Below are positions 47,110 through 54,791 of a stretch of 64,000 bases of DNA, piece by piece. Within the stretch, counting starts at the first letter, position 1. Every line of letters begins with the position of its first letter. A program made the position numbers and the translations under genes. Origin of the DNA: Hespellia sp. (GTDB lineage Bacteria; Bacillota; Clostridia; Lachnospirales; Lachnospiraceae); assembly GCA_028694105.1 (NCBI GenBank), contig JAQUUC010000006.1, forward strand, positions 1-64,000, given 5' to 3'. Below the pieces are notes generated by a model, which saw only the letters and a list, made by a program, of their open reading frames with translations, made no database searches and was not told the origin of the DNA.

Positions 47110-48204
47110 TCATCGTCGGTTCGTCCTCGGATACGACGTTGTTCCCCGCACGATAATCTTCGGTTCATACTCCACATGATAGACGCTGACCGGCTCTAAT
47201 TCCGCATACTTGCTGCTGCGTGTCTTAATTTTCTTCATGATAATATCACAGGCGTCTCTGCCCTTATAGATCACGAAATGTTCCACCGTCGTAAGCTCCA
47301 CCTTCTGAAGCTTTCCGAACAGTGTGTTATCGCATCCCATCACCGAAATATCTCCCGGAACTTTCAGTTTTGCCTCATACACCGCATCCATAATTCCAAA
47401 CGCAACCATGTCGTTCATCCCGGCAATCGCCGTCACCTCCGGATGTTCGGTAAGTAATTCCTTTGTCAGACTGTATCCAATCAGGTACTCGGAGTCAATT
47501 CCCGGAAGACTTGCATCCACCTCCTCCGAAGCAGACTTTACAATCACATGCTCACCCAGACCTGCTGCCTTATATTCATTCAAAAATCCTTCCATACGTT
47601 TCGAACGCTGTTTCTGCCTCTTCGTCAATGCAGACGTTACATAAGCAACATTCTGATGGCCGAATGCCAACAGATGGTGTGCCATGATTTTGCCCAGCTT
47701 CAGATTGTTGAGATCGACCGCATCGACCGCTAAGTGCTCGTTCTGGTTGTTGATGACAACAATGGGAATCGTCTCGGTCAGTTCCTCAATCCGCTCCATA
47801 AAATTCACACTCGGATTACAGGTGTAAATGATTCCCTCCGGATTCAACGACGGCATCAGCTTTAGGAAACGCTCTTCCAGCTCCAGATTACGCTGCGTAT
47901 TACAGATGAAGATTCCATATCCCGCTTCCGCAGCCTGCGATTCAATCCCCTGCAGCAGCATCACATAATAGGGGTTGGACAGATTCGGACAAAATACCAC
48001 CAGCAGCTTTTCCCGCTTACTTTCCCGGTGTGTTTTTCTCTTCGGGATGACATATCCGAGTTCCTTCGCAGCCGTCTCCACCTTTTCGATCACATCTTTG
48101 GAAAATGAAACATTATATTTTTTATTCAGTACCATGGATACGGTTGCCTGCGATACACCGGCCGCTTCCGCCACATCCGTGGATGTCACCTTTTTCCTGC
48201 TCAT
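47110..48204 (-). CDS. LacI-family transcriptional regulator
   Basis: The ATG at 48204 follows GGAG at 8 bp, giving 364 residues. The N-terminal helix-turn-helix TSTDVAEAAGVSQATVSMVL and hinge lead into a periplasmic-binding-like sugar domain (NPYYVMLLQGIESQAAEAGY, GMNDMVAFGIMDAV, GDISVMGCDNTLFG). It lies 22 bp after recR, at the end of the pfk-dnaX run, and directly upstream of the pentose phosphate genes, which it probably controls through TTATTAATAA sites (inference). Confidence 0.88.
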   Translation of the reverse strand: MSRKKVTSTDVAEAAGVSQATVSMVLNKKYNVSFSKDVIEKVETAAKELGYVIPKRKTHRESKREKLLVVFCPNLSNPYYVMLLQGIESQAAEAGYGIFICNTQRNLELEERFLKLMPSLNPEGIIYTCNPSVNFMERIEELTETIPIVVINNQNEHLAVDAVDLNNLKLGKIMAHHLLAFGHQNVAYVTSALTKRQKQRSKRMEGFLNEYKAAGLGEHVIVKSASEEVDASLPGIDSEYLIGYSLTKELLTEHPEVTAIAGMNDMVAFGIMDAVYEAKLKVPGDISVMGCDNTLFGKLQKVELTTVEHFVIYKGRDACDIIMKKIKTRSSKYAELEPVSVYHVEYEPKIIVRGTTSYPRTNRR

Positions 48205-48226
48205 CTCAAAAGCTCCATTCATCCAT

Positions 48227-48823
48227 TTAAAGCTCCGTCCTTCCCTCTAACGCACGAAGAAGCGTCACCTCATCAATATACTCCAGATCTCCGCCGACCG
48301 GCACACCACTGGCAATCCGGCTCACCCGGATCCCGGTTGGTTTGACCAGCTTACTGATATACATCGCGGTTGTCTCACCCTCCAGACTGGAGTTCGTCGC
48401 GATAATAACCTCATCGACATCCCCCTGCAGGCGCGACAACAATTCTTTCAGTTTAATGTCTCCCGGTCCGATTCCAAGCATCGGCGAAATCGCCCCGTGA
48501 AGCACATGATAGACGCCGTTATATTTTCCGGTCTTCTCATAAGCCGCAAGATCCCTTGTTGTCTCCACCACCATAATAGTCTTGTGGTCACGCTCTGAGT
48601 TGCTGCAGATCGGACATTTCTCATTATCGGTCAGGGTATAGCATTCCTTACAATAACGGACATTATTGCGCGCATCAGTCATCGCCTGAGCAATCGCCTC
48701 CACCTGATCCTTCGGCATATTGATCATGTGAAATGCCAGACGCTGTGCAGACTTGGGACCGATTCCCGGCAGCCCGGAAAGCTTCTCTATTAAATTACTG
48801 ATTTGACTGCTGTAGTAATCCAT
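48227..48823 (-). CDS. recR: Recombination mediator RecR
   Basis: 198 residues. [19 protein letters not shown] helix-hairpin-helix, the zinc cysteines [16 protein letters not shown], and a TOPRIM domain ([39 protein letters not shown]). It loads RecA at single-strand gaps with RecF/RecO. It directly abuts ybaB with no gap, a widely conserved dnaX-ybaB-recR order. Confidence 0.96.
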   Translation of the reverse strand: MDYYSSQISNLIEKLSGLPGIGPKSAQRLAFHMINMPKDQVEAIAQAMTDARNNVRYCKECYTLTDNEKCPICSNSERDHKTIMVVETTRDLAAYEKTGKYNGVYHVLHGAISPMLGIGPGDIKLKELLSRLQGDVDEVIIATNSSLEGETTAMYISKLVKPTGIRVSRIASGVPVGGDLEYIDEVTLLRALEGRTEL

Positions 48824-49168
48824 TTAGAACATTCCCGGCATTCCGCCTGTCAGCTTTGACATTGCGGACGTAGATGCTTCCTCGACTTTGCGAAGTGCTT
48901 CATTTGTGGCTGCCACAATGAGGTCCTCCAGCATTTCGATGTCTTCCGGATCTACTACTTCTTCCTCTAATTTTACTCTCATTACTTCACGTGTTCCGGA
49001 CACAGTGACTTCTACTGCATTACCTCCTGCGGTTGCTGTGAACTCCTTTGTCTCCATCTCTTTCTGCTGCTCTTCCATCTGACGCTGCATCTTCTGCGCC
49101 TGTTTCATTAAATTCTGCATGTTGCCGGGCATGCCTCCGCCGCCCGGAAATCCACCTCTTTTTGCCAT
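48824..49168 (-). CDS. YbaB/EbfC-family nucleoid-associated protein
   Basis: 114 residues, glycine-rich start ([20 protein letters not shown]), a long helix [19 protein letters not shown], and the strand [21 protein letters not shown] small dimeric DNA-binding protein found between dnaX and recR in most bacteria. Confidence 0.94.
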   Translation of the reverse strand: MAKRGGFPGGGGMPGNMQNLMKQAQKMQRQMEEQQKEMETKEFTATAGGNAVEVTVSGTREVMRVKLEEEVVDPEDIEMLEDLIVAATNEALRKVEEASTSAMSKLTGGMPGMF

Positions 49169-49189
49169 AATAAATGACCTCCTGTTATT

Positions 49190-50764
49190 TTATTCATCTT
49201 CTGTGACGATTTCCATATGAATCATCTTTTCTATATCTACAAAACTGTCTTCAAAATGCCGACCTTCATCTACCTGTCTGACATCTACGGTAACAGTCTT
49301 ACCGATCCTGTTCGCTATAAGTGTCTCGAGCTCTGCCTTGCGCTCCGGGTCTGCGACTGCCTGAGCCGACATCGTATCCGGCAGGACAATCTGCAGGACA
49401 TCATCTCCGCCGAGGCTCAGCTTCGCCTTTTTCAGAAATGTCTTCATCAGTCCCGAGGTTTCATCTGCAATCGACCGGAAATTTTTTACGATTTCCTTCA
49501 CATCGTCCGGTATCGCTTTTGGCAGCACAGCCTTTTTCTCCGGCTTTTTTGGCGTGGCACCGTCATTTACATACACGATCTTTTCTGTCATCTGTCCGGC
49601 ATTTGCCTCGACATGTTCGACCTTTGCCTCAACGGCACGAATACGGTCGAGAATTGCATCTTCATTGGTCTCCATTGCAGGCACGCACAATTTAATAAAT
49701 GCGACCTCCAGCAGGACTCTTTTCTGTGTTGCATATTTTAATTTACCAGATAATTCCGAAAAAACTCTAATATAGCGAAGAAGCATATCATTGTCAATCA
49801 TTTCCGCTTCTTCCTGCAGCTGCTTCATATTCTCCGTCGAGACATCCAGAACATCTTCCAGATGATCCGACGTCTTCGCAAGAAGCAGATTCCGCAGATA
49901 CCACGTGAAATCCGCCGCCAGCTGGGACAACTCTCTTCCCTGCATAATCAGATCATCAATGGCATCCAGAACTGCCGGCACATCTCTTCCAAGCACATCC
50001 CGGAGCAGCTTGCTGAACACATCCGTGTCCACAGCGCCCAAAACCTCCAGCACGAAATCGTACGTCAGGACTTCGCCCAAATGAAATGCAATACACTGGT
50101 CCAGCAGACTCAGCGCATCTCGCATGGAGCCATCCGCCACCTTCGCCACATAGCGAAGCGCCCGTTCTTCCACCTCCACCTGCTCTGTCACCATCAGCTC
50201 CCGCATGCGGTCCGTGATGGTTTCAATGCTGATTCGTTTGAAATCATAATGCTGGCATCGTGAGAGAATCGTAATTGGAATCTTGTGAACCTCCGTCGTT
50301 GCCAGAATGAAAATGACATACTCCGGCGGCTCCTCCAGTGTCTTTAGCAGCGCATTGAACGCCCCCGCAGACAGCATATGAACCTCATCAATAATATAGA
50401 CCTTAAACCGGCCTTCCGTCGGACGGTATGTGACCTCTTCCCGAATCTCACGGATATTGTCAACACCGTTATTCGAAGCCGCATCAATCTCAATCACATT
50501 CATGGACGTCCCGGCAGAGATGGATCTGCACATCGCACATTCCCCGCACGGACTTCCATTCACCGGATGCTCACAGTTCACTGCCTTTGCAAATATCTTC
50601 GCAACCGTCGTCTTACCGGTTCCTCTCGTTCCACAAAAAAGGTATGCATGTCCGATACGGTCTGCCTTAATCTGATTCTTCAATGTTGTAATGATATGAT
50701 CCTGTCCCTTGACATCCTCAAAATTGTCCGGTCGGAACTTCCGGTACAGCGCCATATATGACAT
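49190..50764 (-). CDS. dnaX: DNA polymerase III subunit gamma/tau
   Basis: 524 residues. Walker A GTRGTGKTT near residue 45, four-cysteine zinc module (CEHPVNGSPCGECAMC), Walker B IIDEVHMLS and sensor ILATTEVHKIP. It is the clamp-loader ATPase. In the linker after the clamp-loader core the in-frame sequence A AAA AAG occurs at P405-K406-K407 (see the separate entry), which could yield a short gamma-like form. It lies 16 bp after the phosphofructokinase gene. Confidence 0.95.
   Translation of the reverse strand: MSYMALYRKFRPDNFEDVKGQDHIITTLKNQIKADRIGHAYLFCGTRGTGKTTVAKIFAKAVNCEHPVNGSPCGECAMCRSISAGTSMNVIEIDAASNNGVDNIREIREEVTYRPTEGRFKVYIIDEVHMLSAGAFNALLKTLEEPPEYVIFILATTEVHKIPITILSRCQHYDFKRISIETITDRMRELMVTEQVEVEERALRYVAKVADGSMRDALSLLDQCIAFHLGEVLTYDFVLEVLGAVDTDVFSKLLRDVLGRDVPAVLDAIDDLIMQGRELSQLAADFTWYLRNLLLAKTSDHLEDVLDVSTENMKQLQEEAEMIDNDMLLRYIRVFSELSGKLKYATQKRVLLEVAFIKLCVPAMETNEDAILDRIRAVEAKVEHVEANAGQMTEKIVYVNDGATPKKPEKKAVLPKAIPDDVKEIVKNFRSIADETSGLMKTFLKKAKLSLGGDDVLQIVLPDTMSAQAVADPERKAELETLIANRIGKTVTVDVRQVDEGRHFEDSFVDIEKMIHMEIVTEDE
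49544..49550 (-). other. Candidate -1 frameshift site in dnaX
   Basis: Minus-strand A AAA AAG in the zero frame (codons P405-K406-K407), identical to the E. coli dnaX slippery heptamer. A -1 shift would add 27 codons and stop at a TGA, giving about 434 residues. A weak downstream structure is possible (CCGG...CCGG with an inner GGC/GCC); no clear Shine-Dalgarno-like stimulator is seen. Confidence 0.4.
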
Positions 50765-50780
50765 GTCTTACACCTCTTCT

Positions 50781-51857
50781 CTATTCATCGCCGAAACTGA
50801 TTCCGGTCATCTTCGCTTCACGGATGATGCTCGCATCCGGATCTACGAATTTTAACTTACCGGCAACCTCTCCCAGAGGAACCTTGGTCACTTCATTGTT
50901 CTTCATTGCAATCATATATCCATATTCTTCTTTTAAAATCAGCTCTGCAGCCGCAGCCCCGACACGTGTTGCAAATACACGGTCATAAGCACAAGGTGTT
51001 CCTCCGCGCTGTGTATGTCCGGGAACTGTGATACGAACCTCTCTCTGGGTCTTCTCCTGAATCTGCTGTTCCAGCTCATACGCAATCGATGGAAATGTAC
51101 GTTTTGCAAGCTTTGCTTTGTATTCTTTCTTCGTCAGCTTCGCGTCTTCTTTGGAAATGGCTCCCTCCGCAACCGCAAGAATCGTAAATGGTTTCCCTGC
51201 CGCTGTACGTTTGTTGATGACATCCGTAATCACATCAATGTCATACGGAATCTCCGGAAGAAGAATAATATCTGCCCCGCCTGCAATGCCGGCGTACAGT
51301 GTTACATATCCAACCTTATGTCCCATTACTTCAATGATAAATACACGGCTGTGGGAAGTTGCTGTCGTATGGATACGATCAATGGTATCTGTCGCGATAT
51401 CCACGGCACTCTGAAAACCAAATGTCATATCGGTTCCCCACAAATCATTGTCGATGGTCTTCGGAAGTGTGATGACATGAAGTCCCTCTTCACGAAGCAG
51501 GTTCGCCGTCTTATGTGTTCCGTTCCCTCCAAGGATAACGATACAGTCCAGATTCAGCTTATGGTAAGTGTGCTTCATTGCCTCCACCTTGTCCACACCG
51601 TTCTCATCCGGCACGCGCATCAATTTGAAGGGCTGTCTTGAAGTTCCGAGAATCGTTCCGCCTCTTGTCAGGATTCCCGAGAAATCCTTCGATGTCAGCA
51701 TCTTGAAATTCGAATAAATCAATCCCTTGTACCCATCCTGAAAACCATATATTTCCACATCATCACGCTTCGAAAAAATACCCTTCACAACTCCGCGCAT
51801 TGCGGCATTCAGTGCCTGACAGTCTCCGCCGCTTGTTAACATTCCAATTCTTAACAC
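50781..51857 (-). CDS. 6-phosphofructokinase, group with GGNG/PKTIDND residues
   Basis: 358 residues. The N-terminal MLTSGGDCQALNAAMRG, then ILGGNGTHKTA (Asn112 where the ATP enzymes have the Mg-binding Asp of GGDGS), PKTIDND at 132-138 (Lys133, seen in pyrophosphate-type and mixed-group enzymes), and the later IEVMGHKVGYVTLYAGIAGG. Fold and pathway are clear: fructose-6-phosphate to fructose-1,6-bisphosphate. Whether ATP or pyrophosphate is the donor is not settled by these residues. It is the first gene of the run leading into dnaX. Confidence 0.9.
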   Translation of the reverse strand: MLRIGMLTSGGDCQALNAAMRGVVKGIFSKRDDVEIYGFQDGYKGLIYSNFKMLTSKDFSGILTRGGTILGTSRQPFKLMRVPDENGVDKVEAMKHTYHKLNLDCIVILGGNGTHKTANLLREEGLHVITLPKTIDNDLWGTDMTFGFQSAVDIATDTIDRIHTTATSHSRVFIIEVMGHKVGYVTLYAGIAGGADIILLPEIPYDIDVITDVINKRTAAGKPFTILAVAEGAISKEDAKLTKKEYKAKLAKRTFPSIAYELEQQIQEKTQREVRITVPGHTQRGGTPCAYDRVFATRVGAAAAELILKEEYGYMIAMKNNEVTKVPLGEVAGKLKFVDPDASIIREAKMTGISFGDE

Positions 51858-51919
51858 TATGCTTCCTCCTTGATATCGGTGCGTCAGTCATTCTTCGCAC
51901 ACAATTTACATACAGTAAG

Positions 51920-51948
51920 ATTATACCCCATTTTTTAGATGCGAACAA
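51920..51948 (-). promoter_or_regulatory. Promoter of the pfk-dnaX operon
   Basis: Minus-strand TTGTTC (51948-51943) and TATAAT (51925-51920) with 17 bp between, 63 bp before the phosphofructokinase ATG. Confidence 0.75.
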
Positions 51949-52009
51949 CCATAAATAATGCTATACTAGACAAAGAGAAAATCAAGAAAAACAGATGAGG
52001 AGAATGATT

Positions 52010-53248
52010 ATGACTATAATGAAACCATTTCAAAGCATACGGCCAAGAGCAGATCTGGCTTCCAGGATCGCCGCGCTTCCATATGATGTATATAACAGTT
52101 CGGAGGCGCGCGAGGTTGTGTCCCGAAATGAATTTTCATTTTTGAAGATCGACCGCGCTGAGACGCTTCTTCCGGAAGGCACCGACATGTACAGCCCACA
52201 GGTCTACGAGAAAGCAAAAGTGACGCTGGAGCGGATGATTGAAGACGGCGCTTTTGTACAGGACATGGAAAACTGCTATTACATTTACGAACTCACAATG
52301 GACGAATGCCGCCAGACCGGGCTCGTCGGATGTGCTTCTATTGACGATTATCTAAACGGAACCATCAAAAAACACGAGAATACCCGTGAGGATAAAGAGC
52401 TTGACCGCATCAGCCATGTGGATACTTTAAGTGCCCAGACCGGGCCGATTTTTCTGGCTTACCGTGCACAGAAGGAGTTAAATGCACTGATTCAGACCGC
52501 GAAAGCCGAGACGCCAATCTATGATTTTATTTCAGAAGACGGTATCGGACACCGGGTGTGGATGATCAGTCATGCGGATATTGTCACACAGATCGGGCAC
52601 ATTTTTGACGGCATTCCTGCCCTCTACATCGCCGACGGACACCACCGCGCTGCTTCCGCTGTAAAGGTTGGTTTGAAACGGCGTGAAGAAAATCCTGATT
52701 TTGACGGATCGGAAGAATTCAACTATTTCCTTTCCGTCGCATTTCCGGATGAGGAACTTCGCATCTTTGACTATAATCGCGTTGTAAAAGATTTGCGCAA
52801 TTATTCTCCGGAAGAATTCATGACCATACTCCGGGAATCCTTCGAGATAACCCCCTGTGGAAAAACTGCCGTCCGCCCGAACAAAAAAGGATGTTTCGGT
52901 ATGTATCTTGATGGCAGCTGGTATCAGCTTGAATTGTACGATGACATGAAATCCGACGATCCGGTGGACGGACTGGATGTATCACTTCTGCAGACACTGG
53001 TGCTAAGTCCGATTCTTGGTATTCGCGACCCAAAGACGGATGAGCGCATCCGGTTCGTGGGCGGAATCCGCGGACTTGATTTCTTAAGCAGCTGTGTCGA
53101 TGAGCAAAGCGGCGGCGTTGCATTTTCGATGTACCCGACCTCCATGGCAGAGCTTCTTGCGGTTGCAGATGCCGGCAGACTGATGCCGCCAAAATCAACA
53201 TGGTTCGAGCCAAAGCTGAGAAGCGGATTGTTTATTCATTCATTTTGA
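52010..53248 (+). CDS. DUF1015-family protein
   Basis: The ATG at 52010 follows GAGGAG at 7 bp, giving 412 residues. MKPFQSIRPRADLASRIAAL-PYDVYNSSEAREVV and the later IADGHHRAASA are the DUF1015 hallmarks; the latter resembles the active-site motif of ParB/Srx-fold enzymes such as serine kinases. Cytoplasmic. A function is not assigned here; the relation to serine kinase folds is only a similarity. It stands alone, divergent from pfk. Confidence 0.85.
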   Translation: MTIMKPFQSIRPRADLASRIAALPYDVYNSSEAREVVSRNEFSFLKIDRAETLLPEGTDMYSPQVYEKAKVTLERMIEDGAFVQDMENCYYIYELTMDECRQTGLVGCASIDDYLNGTIKKHENTREDKELDRISHVDTLSAQTGPIFLAYRAQKELNALIQTAKAETPIYDFISEDGIGHRVWMISHADIVTQIGHIFDGIPALYIADGHHRAASAVKVGLKRREENPDFDGSEEFNYFLSVAFPDEELRIFDYNRVVKDLRNYSPEEFMTILRESFEITPCGKTAVRPNKKGCFGMYLDGSWYQLELYDDMKSDDPVDGLDVSLLQTLVLSPILGIRDPKTDERIRFVGGIRGLDFLSSCVDEQSGGVAFSMYPTSMAELLAVADAGRLMPPKSTWFEPKLRSGLFIHSF

Positions 53249-53317
53249 TTTGAAGGAATGGACGCGCACCATTTGCTGGCTTTTATTGAGAAATAATTAT
53301 TATTTAAAGCTGTAGTT

Positions 53318-53346
53318 TTGACATTTAGCGCTGCAGGATATAGAAT
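53318..53346 (+). promoter_or_regulatory. Promoter of map
   Basis: TTGACA (53318-53323) and TAGAAT (53341-53346) with 17 bp between. Confidence 0.8.
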
Positions 53347-53468
53347 AGATACGGTTAGAGCCTGTTTTTAACAAAACTCTGGTTTTTTTAAGACAGCGCA
53401 GAAAATTTATGGATTTGAAGAAATCACGTACAGCATCTGTTTCTTCAATGCAAAAAGGAGATTATATC

Positions 53469-54332
53469 ATGGAAAGAAATGAACCGTGCTGGTGTGGCAG
53501 CGGAATCAAATATAAGAAATGCCACAAGGCGATGGATGACAAAATAAAGTGGCACGCTTTGAAGGGTGAGATTGTTCCCCCGCACGACATTATCAAGACA
53601 CCGGCCCAGATTGAGAAATTAAAAGCGAGTGCCAAGATCAATACCGGTGTTCTCGACTATGTTGCAGCGCGCATCAAAGCAGGCGTTTCAACAGAAGAGA
53701 TTAACGACTGGGTCAATGAATATACCTACGGTCACGGAGCGATTCCTGCAGACCTGAATTACGAAGGATACCCGAAAAGTGTCTGCACTTCCCTCAATAA
53801 CGAAGTGTGTCATGGCATTCCGAGCAAAGATATCATCCTGCAGGACGGAGATATCATCAATGTAGATGTGTCAACCATTCTGGACGGATACTTCTCTGAT
53901 GCCTCCCGTATGTTCAAGATTGGACAAGTCTCAGAACGCGCCGAGAGAATTGTCCGCATCACGGAGGAATGTGTCGAGCTTGGACTTGCCCAGGCAAAAC
54001 CGTGGAATCATCTGGGTGACATCGCGGACGCAATTCATTCACATGCGCAGGCAAATGGTTATTCCATTGTCGAGGATATCGGAGGACACGGTATCGGGCT
54101 TGCTTTCCATGAAGAGCCCTTTGTAAGCTATGTAACTCCAAAGGGAAGTGAGATGCTTCTTGTTCCGGGAATGACATTTACGATTGAGCCGATGGTGAAT
54201 GAAGGGGGCCCGGATTTCTTTGTTGATGAGGATAATGGCTGGACCGTTTATACGGAGGATGACGGGCTGTCTTCTCAGATTGAGTATATGGTTTTGATTA
54301 CAGAGGATGGCGCAGTAGTTTTGACGAAGTAG
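53469..54332 (+). CDS. map: Methionine aminopeptidase with SEC-C zinc knuckle
   Basis: The ATG at 53469 follows AAAGGAG at 9 bp, giving 287 residues. The N-terminal SEC-C motif NEPCWCGSGIKYKKCH precedes a type I methionine aminopeptidase. Metal-binding residues are visible in INVDVSTILDGYFSDAS (D, D), GGHGIGLAFHEEPF (H), FTIEPMVNEG (E) and SQIEYMVLI (E). It removes the initiator methionine from new proteins; the zinc knuckle probably helps ribosome binding. The terminator lies inside the convergent MarR-type gene. Confidence 0.95.
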   Translation: MERNEPCWCGSGIKYKKCHKAMDDKIKWHALKGEIVPPHDIIKTPAQIEKLKASAKINTGVLDYVAARIKAGVSTEEINDWVNEYTYGHGAIPADLNYEGYPKSVCTSLNNEVCHGIPSKDIILQDGDIINVDVSTILDGYFSDASRMFKIGQVSERAERIVRITEECVELGLAQAKPWNHLGDIADAIHSHAQANGYSIVEDIGGHGIGLAFHEEPFVSYVTPKGSEMLLVPGMTFTIEPMVNEGGPDFFVDEDNGWTVYTEDDGLSSQIEYMVLITEDGAVVLTK

Positions 54333-54336
54333 TGGG

Positions 54337-54771
54337 TTAATTCACTCCGCCAAGAATCTTATGCAGCAGACCATACAACTGGTCTGCTTCTTCTTTTGTC
54401 AATGGCATACAGCGCCCCATCTTCTGCGGAATTGTTACTGCTGCTTTTTTCAGTGCTTCCCCTTCTTTCGTAAGACTTACCACTAATACACGCTCATCGT
54501 CCTCTGAGCGTGTTCTTTCGATATACCCCTTTTGCTGAAGCTTTTTTAGAACCGGAGTCAAAGTTCCGGAGTCCAGGAGCAGATAATTTCCTAATTCCTT
54601 CACATTGATTTTTTCATGCTCCCACAATACCATCATTGCGATATACTGTGTATAAGTCAGATCAATCTCGTCTAAGAATGGCTTATATCTTCTTACGATT
54701 TCTTTGGAACAAGCGTACAGTGGAAAACACAACTGGTTTTCTAATTTTAGTGAGTCATATTTATCTGCCAT
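54337..54771 (-). CDS. OhrR-like MarR-family organic-peroxide sensor
   Basis: Starting at the ATG at 54771 (ribosome site AAGGGTG) gives 144 residues with the sequence KLENQLCFPLYACSK placing a cysteine at exactly position 15, the OhrR redox cysteine. DLTYTQYIAMMVLWEHEKIN and LDSGTLTPVLKKLQQKGYIE, with ERTRSEDDER as the wing, match OhrR closely. It would be a repressor released by organic hydroperoxides. It lies 20 bp after the HD-GYP gene on the same strand, so it is probably co-transcribed with it. No ohr peroxiredoxin gene is adjacent, so its target is open. Confidence 0.87.
   Translation of the reverse strand: MADKYDSLKLENQLCFPLYACSKEIVRRYKPFLDEIDLTYTQYIAMMVLWEHEKINVKELGNYLLLDSGTLTPVLKKLQQKGYIERTRSEDDERVLVVSLTKEGEALKKAAVTIPQKMGRCMPLTKEEADQLYGLLHKILGGVN
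54366..54397 (+). terminator. Terminator of map, inside the 3' end of the OhrR-like gene
   Basis: GCAGACCA (54366-54373) and TGGTCTGC (54380-54387) form a perfect 8-bp stem, then a T-rich stretch TTCTTCTTTT. It stops plus-strand transcription while coding for the last residues of the convergent regulator. Confidence 0.7.
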
Positions 54772-54791
54772 TTTTCTCACCCTTTCTTAAC

